64,000 nucleotides of DNA, from assembly GCA_963565915.1 (NCBI GenBank), contig OY751491.1:3224001-3288000 (forward strand), given 5' to 3'. Made by a program: the position numbers and the translations under genes. The stretch comes from Entoloma clypeatum (Eukaryota > Basidiomycota > Agaricomycetes > Agaricales > Entolomataceae). Within the stretch, counting starts at the first letter, position 1. Every line of letters begins with the position of its first letter. The notes under the pieces are model-generated. The model saw only the letters and a list, made by a program, of their open reading frames with translations. It did no database searches and was not told where the DNA came from. Below are positions 32,513 to 45,754 of the stretch, one piece after another.

Positions 32513-34225
32513 CTAAGGGTATAACACTGCCATTTCAGCGGACACAATTCCAAGTCCAACAATCGTCATGACAGCCAGCGGCGCCATGTTCAAACATGCA
32601 AAAGTCCGTTGACTAATTGGTTTACCTTTCTGCTGCAAGATAGTCTGCCACAACAAACCCGCAAGGCTCGCGGAAAATGTAAAGCTAACAGCTCCAATAT
32701 TGCTTGACACCGCCAAAGCAATCGCAGCTGCTCTTGTACTTTCAGGAGAGAAACCAGGCGCGCCGCGGACAATTTTTGTCAGGAGGATGGTGGCGCCGAT
32801 ATTCGTCCCTGCAATGTTGCAGAGGATAATTCCAAGGACACCGATGATCCAGATAGTTGAGTGAATGTTTCCATGTGTGGCTCTCAAAAGCCAATGCGAG
32901 AATACTTCTATCCAACCTTGATGGGATAAGGCTTCGATAAGGATGAATTGTGAGAATGCGAAGGGAATGAGGGCGAAGGGCAGTCGGGGAAGGGCGATGG
33001 CGAGAGTGGGGAAGTGTTCTTCGAAGGCTTTATGTCGTGCATTGAATCTTGCTCGGTAGCGAGCAAAATATCCAGTTTGTCCCACCAGGCTGGGTTTGGC
33101 ATTGTCCTCTTGCAAAGTTGGGATAATCTGTTTCGGTTCGGCGGTGGTAGGTAAAGGAAGGACCATGCTATTCTCCAGTGTCGTGTCATTAGAGGCGCAA
33201 TTTTGGTCCTTTTCCATGGAGCCCATCGAGACAGCTCGTTTTAATTCTTCTTCTTCATAATTCCGAGCATAATCCGGCAGCTGATGAGTGACGAATCGAT
33301 AGTGGTCCCAAGCCAGATCAAATAAAAACTTGGCACCCGCAAAGGGCAAGGAGATTTTCCAGACATCGATCTTGAAAAAACTGACGATTATGATGACGAC
33401 TAGACAGGAACCGAGAAGGATGCTGCCGACCACAGCTCCCTTGGGATCAAGGAGAACTTTGCGGGCGTCGAGCTCTCCTTTGACAGGGATCTTTTTTGGA
33501 AGGTATGCGTTGCGCTGGTATTGAAGAGCTAGAGTGATATAGCTCGCAACAGCGCAGCCAAGGAAAGGGAGAATGGTATATGCCGTAAAGGCAACATTGT
33601 TTACGCCGAAGCCCTCGCAGATAACCACATTCGTCGGATTTCCTAGGAACAGAACCATGCTGGCAGTGTTTGCCACGGCGAATTCGGACATTACCCAAGC
33701 TTCATGGTTCAAACCGGTAGCTTTGGTGTAATACACGAGGAAAGCGGTCCCTGAAAGGATTACAGGGTCATTGCCGACGAGGACGCTGAACACGAGGAGC
33801 ATGAGGTAGAAATAGAGGAACAGTTTTCGAGTGTTGGATCCTCCTTTATTGCTGACCCAGAAAGCAGCGGCCTGAAGGACGCCTGTGATATCTAAAGTGA
33901 TGGCCATGTAGGCCAGAGAGCCGAAGAGAATGAGAATGTTATATGGTTTGACACCCTCTGTCAGAAAGAGTTGTGAGCATCCAGGTTTTGCAACTCATCA
34001 TCGCCACAAACCTGTTCCTACAATACCCGTGCGTATTTGAGTTGGGCCAAGACATTGTGAGGCCCATAGGATGGCGATGGCGAAGATTGGTGCAGTGTTG
34101 AGTGAAATCCATATACGGATCTTGCCAAGCCTAGGGAAACGAACGGGAACAGGTACTGGTTGGATTACGAAGATAGCGGAAAGAAAGAATATGATGAGGG
34201 TGACGATGGAAAAACGAGTAATCAT
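32513..34225 (-). CDS. ArsB/NhaD-type (citrate-transporter-like) membrane permease
   Basis: Exons 34012-34225 and 32513-33957; 1659 nt, 552 residues. Multi-pass transporter of the ion-transporter superfamily: the start MITRFSIVTLIIFFLSAIFV is a hydrophobic helix, then GVKPYNILILFGSLAYMAIT, LVGNDPVILSGTAFLVYYTK, ASMVLFLGNPTNVVICEGFG, a central hydrophilic loop (about residues 285-370) and a second half with IILCNIAGTNIGATILLTKI and VSSNIGAVSFTFSASLAGLL. The paired NDP/GNPTN and GTNIG/SNIGA signatures are those of NhaD/ArsB permeases, which move Na+/H+, arsenite or dicarboxylates. No arsenic genes are nearby, so the substrate is open. The intron donor GTTTGT rejoins IVGT to EGVKPY. Duplicated at 41129-42841. 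Confidence 0.85.
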
Positions 34226-34696
34226 TCGGGGACTGACAACCAGACGACGAAACCTGCCTGATTCAGCTCAAGGGACGAATTTACTAAACTCAGACATACC
34301 TTTGACTGACGGGGGAAGGGGGGGGAGAACGATGGTTTACTTGGAAAAGAGCGGCTAACACGTTGTGTTGGTTCACACGATGGTCGTGTGGAAACTCTTG
34401 GCGACGAGTAGAACTCGTTTGAAACATTATAACTTGGGAAAAAAGCTGTGGCCCCCAGTGGATTCAAGTATACCAACTACACCAACAGCGCTCCTAGCCA
34501 GCCTTGAACAGCCCTCGTAATGGAGCAGCCATATGGAGCCCGGGCGCCTATGTGTCACTTATCTTTATGATCGGTAAACACAAGAGGCACTCCTTGGAAA
34601 TCTCCGACGATCAACCTTCCAATTGATAAATAATGTTTAAACGCCCTGACATGCCCCCTCGCGTCCTCTTCATAGTTAAACAACTCCCCTCCAGAA

Positions 34697-37138
34697 ATGG
34701 CGATGGACCTGGCGGTGCAGCGCTCCGACCCCACATATACAAAGGATTTGGAAGAAAAAAAGAGGCTGCCAACTCCTTCACATCGCCACGCAGCGCCTTC
34801 GGCACCATGGCCTTGGATAGATATCCACGATGGTGCGTTGTTGCCTCTGACAGACCCGGAAGCGTATAATTTAATGCTGTTTTTTAATGCTGTTTTTTTT
34901 CTTTAGCCCTTGACAGAGTACAATTGGAATCAAGCGCGCCGCCAGTCCCGGAGCCATGTGATCATTCTTCATGCAACAACTGCTGGACTGGGTATCCTCA
35001 GTCCCGTTTCCCCAACTGGACCCCGAGCCAGGTTCTTCGCAGTAAAATCGCAGACGCTGTAGCCAATTATGACAGAAAGGTTCCATGCCGCATTCACCAT
35101 GTCGATGTCAACTCGGATGGCTATTTCACGGATGCAGGGGTCTTAGAAGTTGCTGAGCAAGATATCTATCACGTTTGGGCGAAAATAAAAGAGCCGCTGG
35201 TAAGTTTTTGCTCCTACAATCTGCAGAAATGCGTGTCATTCGTGGTTTTCCACTGTGGTCAACGAAATCTCCCCTGTCTTATCCGAAAATTCCCATTTAA
35301 ATTTTTTTTTCATCACCACCAGCACCTCGAAGACAACCGCGTGCGGGCTTTATTCCTGGAGAATGTTTCTGGGCCTGTGCTGCAAATGCTCGGAACAAAG
35401 TACGCTCAAATATCTCATCTTTTTCAAGCCGTCGACCTGACTTATTATAGATACAACATTGAGCCTTTCTTCTGGTCTTCATCATTAAACTGGATCCCTT
35501 CCCGTTTTCAAGAAGATCCCCAAGAAAAACAAGGAGACCGTAAGATACTCTCATTATTATATATACACTTCCTGAGGAAAATATTTTGATGCAGACATCA
35601 CCGTCACTATTCAATTCCTCAAGTCGATGGAAAGGCGGAGAAGCGATGCGCTCACATCACGGGCCAGCCTCGAGGACGATCGTTCTACATTGAGTCAGTC
35701 CATGCAGGTGTACTCTTCGAACACAAAAGTATCAACTAGTGTTGTCAGCTGAGCAAATGATCGATACCCAAGCTCCCCTCCGATTGCATTCCAGTATGTC
35801 GGTCGCTTGCGTGTTTCCTCCCGTATAGACATCGCTCAATACAACTCTCAGGCAAACGCCGACTTGTCCTCGACTTACTCTCGGTCCATCTCATTCGGAA
35901 CGTAGATAAAAGTGTCATCATATCCTTCCATCCGACATTGGATCACCCCACTACTGAAGCCAAATATCTCCACGATCGAATCCGATTTGCCGGTAAGCAG
36001 GCGAGCAGTTGTAATTCTGTTCATTGTTGTCTGATTGCTCCTGGACGCCTAGGTCAAAGCGTGTATTGGCAGAAGATTTTCCAAGTTTCACCTGACCCCA
36101 CCTTCGTCCTTTTAGTTTTCATATGGCATGCATTGTATGCGTGGGATGAGGCGTTACAGGACCTGTACGCCCATATCTGTTCACTGGTAGGTACCGCCTC
36201 CCACTGGGGCCGCTCGCAGTCTGTATTGATGGACTGGTCAGGAATCTCGAGTGATCAAGACGTACGACATCGTTCTTACTCAGGAGTTGCACATCATCCG
36301 TGCCCATCAACTGCATTATTGCTCACTCATCGAGGACCTCCGCAAGACTGTTGAGTTTGTCCGCGACACGAAGAACCCAGCCATGGACTCTTTCTCGAAT
36401 TCCACCCGCAAGCACAGCGAGAAATTAATGGCAAGAGAATGCCGTAATCTTTTGAACGAGATTGAACGCTTGGAGAAGGGAAGGTCGATGCAGGATCAGA
36501 GGTTGAAGAACGTCATGAACCTTGTGAATTCCGTTGTGTATTTCGCTGACGCTGCTGTTGACTTTGTCTTTCAACAGGTCTTCAGTAGTGTAAATATCAA
36601 TGACAGCAAGCAGATGCAGAGGATGACTGAGGCTGCAGTTAAAGACAGTGCAGGAAAGTTTCCCACCTGTTTTTGCTATCCAACATCTAACTTTGTCCTC
36701 TTCTAGCGGTGAATCATTATCATTCCTCTCTTTATAACCCTTTCTTATCCCGCCCCAGATGAAGCAAATTGCTTATCTCACCATGGTGTTCCTTCCTGCG
36801 TCCTTCGTTGCGGTAAGTGCTTCGTTTGATCTCACTAACGTGATCTAACGAATCTCGCAAATGGCTAGGGAGTCTTCGGCATGAACATTTCGCTCCTTTC
36901 CCCAGGTACCAAGGGTACCCTCGGTCATTATTTCGCGGTCGCTGTTGCGCTTACAGCCACAACCGTTTGGGTCATCGTCGCGTTTCAGAGCAAGTATATC
37001 TATCCCGACGGAACACCCCTCTGGGTGCGATTCGGCTGGCCGGTCATGCTGTCCTTGAATCTCTTGAAGAGTAGGTTTGGGAAGGTTGAGAAACAATTGC
37101 CGATCAAGACAGGGATCAAGGATGAATCTCATTGGTGA
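34697..37138 (+). CDS. CorA-like metal transporter family protein, copy D
   Basis: Thirteen exons: 34697-34832, 34907-35199, 35323-35399, 35451-35539, 35595-35693, 35749-35793, 35852-35992, 36053-36186, 36242-36523, 36578-36653, 36707-36708, 36759-36812, 36869-37138; 1698 nt, 565 residues if all are used. N-terminal CDHSSCNNCWTGYPQSRFPN, then SLNWIPSRFQED, FIWHALYAWDEALQDLYAHI, VEFVRDTKNPAM, ECRNLLNEIERLEKGRSM, KQIAYLTMVFLPASFVAGVF and GMNI, second helix HYFAVAVALTATTVWVIVAF, ending in a Lys-rich tail. It differs from B mainly at both ends. One defect: the donor after exon 10 reads G|GAAAGT where copies B and F have G|GTAAGT. Splicing might instead use GTTAAA at 36639, which would drop six residues in frame. 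A second in-frame ATG is two codons in. Duplicated at 43313-45754. Confidence 0.8.
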
Positions 37139-38083
37139 AAATTGGGAATTCTTCACCTTGGTCAAAAAAAAAAAAAATTCCTCATTTGCTCCATCGTCCG
37201 GGTTTTGTTCGCTTTCATTGACAATGATTTCTATATACCATCTTCATGGATCTTCGGAGATACCTATCACGGACCATTTACGACATTGACGTGTATATAT
37301 CCATTTATGAATCTTTACGAGTGGTCAACTTTCGATCAACTTGATGCCCAACTTTACACCCAACTTTTTCAAAGATCGGAGACAAAACGAGCAGATCTAC
37401 AAACTATGGCAAGCTTGAGGACAGATCGGACGGCCCCGGCCAATGAGGAAAGAAAGTTCTAGTTGGAGGAATCGAAATTGATGCTGTGGGGTTAAAAAAA
37501 AACTGTCGATGTGAAGCTGGTGGAAAGTTGGCGGAAAGTTTTATCAAAAGTTGATCAGAACCCTGAATGTACATTTTGTATGTGCATACGCCGCCAACGA
37601 TGCTGCATTTATCCTCAAACAGCATGTTATACTGGTTCGAAAAAGTTGACAAGCGAAATTTTGAAGGGATTTGCCAACAGCGCCTGCGCAGTACTAGTAC
37701 GCCTCCGAGTTACCAACCCTCACAACCCCTGGATCGAAGTCCTGTCAAATGTTTACTTCCAACAAACTTTCTTGTCCAGCATTGGTCCAGTAGTAGTTCC
37801 AGGCGCTTCTGAGAATTCTCCGACGATTTCTGGTGGTAACGCCAGAAAAAAATGGTGTCCACAGTCTTTCACATACCCTTATTCCCATCGTGGACAACAA
37901 AGGCCCTTCGCGATTCGTATAACGACGGACAGCAAGGAATACGAACCGATTGCAGACAATGCAATCTCACCCGACTTACACAAAACATCTGGAACAGAAA
38001 GAACGGCTGCCAACCCCTTCTCATCGCCATGCAGCCCCTTCGGCACCATGGCCTTGGATAGACGTCCATGATGGTGCGTTGTT
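37139..38083. other. Spacer between CorA-like copy D and the start of copy F
   Basis: Contains a 14-base A run and no recognisable gene. Its last about 125 bases (from 37959) already code exon 1 of copy F before the sequence stops at the gap; the complete version is at 46575-46689. Confidence 0.6.
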
Positions 38084-38283
38084 NNNNNNNNNNNNNNNNN
38101 NNNNNNNNNNNNNNNNNNNNNNNNNNNNNNNNNNNNNNNNNNNNNNNNNNNNNNNNNNNNNNNNNNNNNNNNNNNNNNNNNNNNNNNNNNNNNNNNNNNN
38201 NNNNNNNNNNNNNNNNNNNNNNNNNNNNNNNNNNNNNNNNNNNNNNNNNNNNNNNNNNNNNNNNNNNNNNNNNNNNNNNNNNN
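38084..38283. other. Assembly gap, 200 N
   Basis: Exactly 200 N, a conventional gap size. Flanking sequence shows that the two sides overlap rather than being separated. Confidence 0.99.
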
Positions 38284-38753
38284 AACAGCATGGTTTCCGT
38301 GAACTCACTGCATGTATGAGAGGTGCTGTGACCAGAGTGAGTTCACAATCATCGCACCAGTCTTGTCCATGGATCATGGGTATGAAGGAGCGTCAATATG
38401 AACCTGGGTTATATGCTGGTTAGTGAAAAATGACTGAAAAAAGGGTTAGACATGTGCTGACAAAAAGAACACTTACCACCACATTTTCCATTAACTTATT
38501 GAGGTTTTCCTTGGGGGTGGGTGGGTTTGTTCGGTCGAGAGAGAGAGAGAGAAAAAAATGCTCATTAATGAGAAGATTTGATACACAGGTGTGAAATGAA
38601 AGCATTGCCAGACGCAAAGAGGATGAGTAATACCGTACATTGCAGTGTTTGATTCTAATTCCATGAAAGGATCGGGAAAAGTGTCCCAGGGTCTGTAGCC
38701 GGGAGGCAATATGACAAGGGCGGGCGGCTGTTTGCGATAATTCGCAGTGTAGG

Positions 38754-40026
38754 TTATGCTGGCGGCCTTGAATTCAGATGGCGCATCAACATCTCGTATC
38801 TGGAACAGAGCGCATCACATAGAGTCCTGAAGGAAATAAACAGCGCAAAAACCGACTCACGTCACCATCGTGACAGCACTGTTTGGCACAGTACGGAAGA
38901 GATTTATGGACAAGCCTCTATACAGACTGGTCCATCCCTCCTTCTGAATAAGTCTCTTGGTGGTATAAATAACACCTCTCCGAACATGCTGCTTAATCAT
39001 CCCATCAGACGACATGTCGTCCGCCACAGGTCGTCTCTGTGTTTGCAGTCGGGTGCGAATGACTTCATGGGGATACGTTGCAACAGATGCCGTCATCTTC
39101 GAGATGGCGGAGCATATGAGAATTGTTTGAGTGGGTAATGGGTGATCGAGATCGCTACCACTATCTGGAACACGGCAAAATTGATGGCGGGGGCAAGTTA
39201 TAATGTAAAGAGGAGACTCACGGATATGCGCCCACATCTTAAGGTATTCGTAAAGCGGAAATTGGACCGCTACATGGAAGATCCCAAGCAAACTTGGGAC
39301 AAGGCCACGATAAAACGCGCGTATACCCTCCGTTCTGTAGATCGTAAAAGCTGCGTCAAGGGTATGTCGGTATCTGATATCTTCATGGGTTTGGGTCTGA
39401 GCTATAGTCAGAGTGTCATTCATACAATAGAGCAAAGAACTGCACCTGAAACCGCGTCTTGATCACCCAAAGCGGATTAGTACATATTGTACTGGTAGCT
39501 CCAGCTGCCATGGCGGATAGGAGGTGAAGCGACCACGGGTGTTCTCTCATGACGGGTTGGTATCCTTTCACTTGTGCAGCGGGGTATAAGCGTTCCCTCT
39601 TATCCAGTTGAACCTCGCGGGGTTCGCCAAAGTGGTTTTTAATGCCATCGTAAACCGCGAAGTATATGGCCCATGTTGGCAGGTAACCTAGAAGCGTCGG
39701 TCCAAGACCGCGATAGAGCCCACGGACACCGTTCTGTCTCAGAATGGTCTTGACAGTGTCTAATCGGATGATTGAGCAGAGAAAGGCGACATAATAGTTG
39801 GTCGCACGCACCAAGGATGCCATGATATCCGCGCTGTCCCTGTATTGTTCGCTGGGCCTGCAACTTCGTTTTTACGACATCGAGAGGGCATGTAGCGATG
39901 CTGGCAACCAGGCCGCCTCCCGCGCCAGCTAGGAACAGTAAAATATAAGTTCCGAAGCGTAGGACGTATTTTGTTGTTGAACGCACCGATCATGCTGTTT
40001 GCTGACCATTTGGACCTTTTAACCAT
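38754..40026 (-). CDS. Mitochondrial carrier, second copy (probable assembly duplicate)
   Basis: Exons 39987-40026, 39812-39928, 39446-39759, 39222-39396, 38861-39164 and 38754-38799, identical to the gene at 30138-31410. Because it lies wholly in the contig overlap it is probably the same locus. Confidence 0.85.
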
Positions 40027-41128
40027 ATCTGCGCCCCGCCACCCGGCGGGGGTGTGAAGAGGAGTCGGCGGTTGGGATGGATGGGTGGGGAAAGGGGAGA
40101 GATAAGCGGAAGACGGAAAGGGTTTTCCCCTGATGACCGTCCCGGTTTCCGACGAAATGAGGATCTCATTTCACTTGGCGGTGCGTGTGCCGTTTATGTA
40201 GCTCGTCGCTTCCGTGGGCGTGCGAGTATCAAGCGCATACATATCCCGGAGAACAGGAAGATAGGAAACCCTCCCAAGCGTCATCGTAATTGCTTACTCG
40301 GTCGTTCTGAACAGATAGCCGACATCCACAGACACGCGGGTGGAACGACTTCCAAAATACTCATTAATTAGGCCAGGATATAGCAGAGAACAGAGTATAC
40401 ATATAAACATGTGAACAGATCACGCTACGACAGGGTTTTTGGTCACGACAAAATGCGGGAAATAACAAGCAAAACACGCGCAGAGACAGAGACTGCGAAG
40501 TCATTCATCAAGGACGTAGGACGGCCAATCTGCGGGACAAACTCACACCAATGTCGTCAAGTTGTTGGCCGCCTCCTTGTTCCGTAGCGGGTGTCCGTTT
40601 AACAGGGTGTTCAGCGCGTATATGAGGGCTCCCCATGCCAAGGATCTATCCATTGATGACAATCAAGTCAAAAGTACAGCACATGAGAGGTATCACTCAC
40701 CGATTCCGTGTCATAACGATGAGACCGGAAAGGAACATCCCCAAAGAGCCTGAGGCGTCTACATGATGAAATTGAGCTACGCCAAGAGGAGATTAATTGG
40801 GCCGTACCACTGGCCTCTCGGCGCCATATGTGAGGTAACACTTCCTTGACTTCGAGGGATGCATCGCGTGGGTCGTCATGCTGAGCCTTGGTGGACATTT
40901 CGATGGCACGGGTGGAGGAATATTCGCCTCGTCACGCGTCACATCTTCTGCTGTATCCCTCCACTGGTAAAAGTATCTAATTCTGGGGCAAGGCAAGACT
41001 ATTCAATATCGATATATGTTCGCGGCTATCGCTACATTGTGCATAAGTGATATGTATACAGATAAGGAGTCCAGGACCATTCAACATTCAATGTCATTAC
41101 TTCTAATATCGAGACAAAAATATGGCGT

Positions 41129-42841
41129 CTAAGGGTATAACACTGCCATTTCAGCGGACACAATTCCAAGTCCAACAATCGTCATGACAGCCAGCGGCGC
41201 CATGTTCAAACATGCAAAAGTCCGTTGACTAATTGGTTTACCTTTCTGCTGCAAGATAGTCTGCCACAACAAACCCGCAAGGCTCGCGGAAAATGTAAAG
41301 CTAACAGCTCCAATATTGCTTGACACCGCCAAAGCAATCGCAGCTGCTCTTGTACTTTCAGGAGAGAAACCAGGCGCGCCGCGGACAATTTTTGTCAGGA
41401 GGATGGTGGCGCCGATATTCGTCCCTGCAATGTTGCAGAGGATAATTCCAAGGACACCGATGATCCAGATAGTTGAGTGAATGTTTCCATGTGTGGCTCT
41501 CAAAAGCCAATGCGAGAATACTTCTATCCAACCTTGATGGGATAAGGCTTCGATAAGGATGAATTGTGAGAATGCGAAGGGAATGAGGGCGAAGGGCAGT
41601 CGGGGAAGGGCGATGGCGAGAGTGGGGAAGTGTTCTTCGAAGGCTTTATGTCGTGCATTGAATCTTGCTCGGTAGCGAGCAAAATATCCAGTTTGTCCCA
41701 CCAGGCTGGGTTTGGCATTGTCCTCTTGCAAAGTTGGGATAATCTGTTTCGGTTCGGCGGTGGTAGGTAAAGGAAGGACCATGCTATTCTCCAGTGTCGT
41801 GTCATTAGAGGCGCAATTTTGGTCCTTTTCCATGGAGCCCATCGAGACAGCTCGTTTTAATTCTTCTTCTTCATAATTCCGAGCATAATCCGGCAGCTGA
41901 TGAGTGACGAATCGATAGTGGTCCCAAGCCAGATCAAATAAAAACTTGGCACCCGCAAAGGGCAAGGAGATTTTCCAGACATCGATCTTGAAAAAACTGA
42001 CGATTATGATGACGACTAGACAGGAACCGAGAAGGATGCTGCCGACCACAGCTCCCTTGGGATCAAGGAGAACTTTGCGGGCGTCGAGCTCTCCTTTGAC
42101 AGGGATCTTTTTTGGAAGGTATGCGTTGCGCTGGTATTGAAGAGCTAGAGTGATATAGCTCGCAACAGCGCAGCCAAGGAAAGGGAGAATGGTATATGCC
42201 GTAAAGGCAACATTGTTTACGCCGAAGCCCTCGCAGATAACCACATTCGTCGGATTTCCTAGGAACAGAACCATGCTGGCAGTGTTTGCCACGGCGAATT
42301 CGGACATTACCCAAGCTTCATGGTTCAAACCGGTAGCTTTGGTGTAATACACGAGGAAAGCGGTCCCTGAAAGGATTACAGGGTCATTGCCGACGAGGAC
42401 GCTGAACACGAGGAGCATGAGGTAGAAATAGAGGAACAGTTTTCGAGTGTTGGATCCTCCTTTATTGCTGACCCAGAAAGCAGCGGCCTGAAGGACGCCT
42501 GTGATATCTAAAGTGATGGCCATGTAGGCCAGAGAGCCGAAGAGAATGAGAATGTTATATGGTTTGACACCCTCTGTCAGAAAGAGTTGTGAGCATCCAG
42601 GTTTTGCAACTCATCATCGCCACAAACCTGTTCCTACAATACCCGTGCGTATTTGAGTTGGGCCAAGACATTGTGAGGCCCATAGGATGGCGATGGCGAA
42701 GATTGGTGCAGTGTTGAGTGAAATCCATATACGGATCTTGCCAAGCCTAGGGAAACGAACGGGAACAGGTACTGGTTGGATTACGAAGATAGCGGAAAGA
42801 AAGAATATGATGAGGGTGACGATGGAAAAACGAGTAATCAT
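41129..42841 (-). CDS. ArsB/NhaD-type permease, second copy (probable assembly duplicate)
   Basis: Exons 42628-42841 and 41129-42573, identical to 32513-34225, including all 552 predicted residues. Confidence 0.85.
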
Positions 42842-43312
42842 TCGGGGACTGACAACCAGACGACGAAACCTGCCTGATTCAGCTCAAGGGACGAATTTAC
42901 TAAACTCAGACATACCTTTGACTGACGGGGGAAGGGGGGGGAGAACGATGGTTTACTTGGAAAAGAGCGGCTAACACGTTGTGTTGGTTCACACGATGGT
43001 CGTGTGGAAACTCTTGGCGACGAGTAGAACTCGTTTGAAACATTATAACTTGGGAAAAAAGCTGTGGCCCCCAGTGGATTCAAGTATACCAACTACACCA
43101 ACAGCGCTCCTAGCCAGCCTTGAACAGCCCTCGTAATGGAGCAGCCATATGGAGCCCGGGCGCCTATGTGTCACTTATCTTTATGATCGGTAAACACAAG
43201 AGGCACTCCTTGGAAATCTCCGACGATCAACCTTCCAATTGATAAATAATGTTTAAACGCCCTGACATGCCCCCTCGCGTCCTCTTCATAGTTAAACAAC
43301 TCCCCTCCAGAA

Positions 43313-45754
43313 ATGGCGATGGACCTGGCGGTGCAGCGCTCCGACCCCACATATACAAAGGATTTGGAAGAAAAAAAGAGGCTGCCAACTCCTTCACATC
43401 GCCACGCAGCGCCTTCGGCACCATGGCCTTGGATAGATATCCACGATGGTGCGTTGTTGCCTCTGACAGACCCGGAAGCGTATAATTTAATGCTGTTTTT
43501 TAATGCTGTTTTTTTTCTTTAGCCCTTGACAGAGTACAATTGGAATCAAGCGCGCCGCCAGTCCCGGAGCCATGTGATCATTCTTCATGCAACAACTGCT
43601 GGACTGGGTATCCTCAGTCCCGTTTCCCCAACTGGACCCCGAGCCAGGTTCTTCGCAGTAAAATCGCAGACGCTGTAGCCAATTATGACAGAAAGGTTCC
43701 ATGCCGCATTCACCATGTCGATGTCAACTCGGATGGCTATTTCACGGATGCAGGGGTCTTAGAAGTTGCTGAGCAAGATATCTATCACGTTTGGGCGAAA
43801 ATAAAAGAGCCGCTGGTAAGTTTTTGCTCCTACAATCTGCAGAAATGCGTGTCATTCGTGGTTTTCCACTGTGGTCAACGAAATCTCCCCTGTCTTATCC
43901 GAAAATTCCCATTTAAATTTTTTTTTCATCACCACCAGCACCTCGAAGACAACCGCGTGCGGGCTTTATTCCTGGAGAATGTTTCTGGGCCTGTGCTGCA
44001 AATGCTCGGAACAAAGTACGCTCAAATATCTCATCTTTTTCAAGCCGTCGACCTGACTTATTATAGATACAACATTGAGCCTTTCTTCTGGTCTTCATCA
44101 TTAAACTGGATCCCTTCCCGTTTTCAAGAAGATCCCCAAGAAAAACAAGGAGACCGTAAGATACTCTCATTATTATATATACACTTCCTGAGGAAAATAT
44201 TTTGATGCAGACATCACCGTCACTATTCAATTCCTCAAGTCGATGGAAAGGCGGAGAAGCGATGCGCTCACATCACGGGCCAGCCTCGAGGACGATCGTT
44301 CTACATTGAGTCAGTCCATGCAGGTGTACTCTTCGAACACAAAAGTATCAACTAGTGTTGTCAGCTGAGCAAATGATCGATACCCAAGCTCCCCTCCGAT
44401 TGCATTCCAGTATGTCGGTCGCTTGCGTGTTTCCTCCCGTATAGACATCGCTCAATACAACTCTCAGGCAAACGCCGACTTGTCCTCGACTTACTCTCGG
44501 TCCATCTCATTCGGAACGTAGATAAAAGTGTCATCATATCCTTCCATCCGACATTGGATCACCCCACTACTGAAGCCAAATATCTCCACGATCGAATCCG
44601 ATTTGCCGGTAAGCAGGCGAGCAGTTGTAATTCTGTTCATTGTTGTCTGATTGCTCCTGGACGCCTAGGTCAAAGCGTGTATTGGCAGAAGATTTTCCAA
44701 GTTTCACCTGACCCCACCTTCGTCCTTTTAGTTTTCATATGGCATGCATTGTATGCGTGGGATGAGGCGTTACAGGACCTGTACGCCCATATCTGTTCAC
44801 TGGTAGGTACCGCCTCCCACTGGGGCCGCTCGCAGTCTGTATTGATGGACTGGTCAGGAATCTCGAGTGATCAAGACGTACGACATCGTTCTTACTCAGG
44901 AGTTGCACATCATCCGTGCCCATCAACTGCATTATTGCTCACTCATCGAGGACCTCCGCAAGACTGTTGAGTTTGTCCGCGACACGAAGAACCCAGCCAT
45001 GGACTCTTTCTCGAATTCCACCCGCAAGCACAGCGAGAAATTAATGGCAAGAGAATGCCGTAATCTTTTGAACGAGATTGAACGCTTGGAGAAGGGAAGG
45101 TCGATGCAGGATCAGAGGTTGAAGAACGTCATGAACCTTGTGAATTCCGTTGTGTATTTCGCTGACGCTGCTGTTGACTTTGTCTTTCAACAGGTCTTCA
45201 GTAGTGTAAATATCAATGACAGCAAGCAGATGCAGAGGATGACTGAGGCTGCAGTTAAAGACAGTGCAGGAAAGTTTCCCACCTGTTTTTGCTATCCAAC
45301 ATCTAACTTTGTCCTCTTCTAGCGGTGAATCATTATCATTCCTCTCTTTATAACCCTTTCTTATCCCGCCCCAGATGAAGCAAATTGCTTATCTCACCAT
45401 GGTGTTCCTTCCTGCGTCCTTCGTTGCGGTAAGTGCTTCGTTTGATCTCACTAACGTGATCTAACGAATCTCGCAAATGGCTAGGGAGTCTTCGGCATGA
45501 ACATTTCGCTCCTTTCCCCAGGTACCAAGGGTACCCTCGGTCATTATTTCGCGGTCGCTGTTGCGCTTACAGCCACAACCGTTTGGGTCATCGTCGCGTT
45601 TCAGAGCAAGTATATCTATCCCGACGGAACACCCCTCTGGGTGCGATTCGGCTGGCCGGTCATGCTGTCCTTGAATCTCTTGAAGAGTAGGTTTGGGAAG
45701 GTTGAGAAACAATTGCCGATCAAGACAGGGATCAAGGATGAATCTCATTGGTGA
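43313..45754 (+). CDS. CorA-like copy D, second copy (probable assembly duplicate)
   Basis: Exons are those of 34697-37138 shifted by 8,616 (43313-43448 through 45485-45754), including the GA donor after 45269 and the 2-nt exon at 45323-45324. Confidence 0.8.

Larger units (their letters stand above)
29668..38083. repeat. First copy of an 8,416-bp duplicated segment (contig-end overlap)
   Basis: Identical as far as I could compare to 38284-46699, with a constant offset of 8,616. It ends exactly where the N gap begins. All genes inside it (carrier, permease, CorA-like copy D) are repeated with the same translations. Confidence 0.95.

Noticed and set aside
37869..38423. Long frames running through the N gap, apparently joining copy F exon 1 to downstream sequence
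   Set aside because: They are artefacts of translating N; the two sides are not adjacent in this way.
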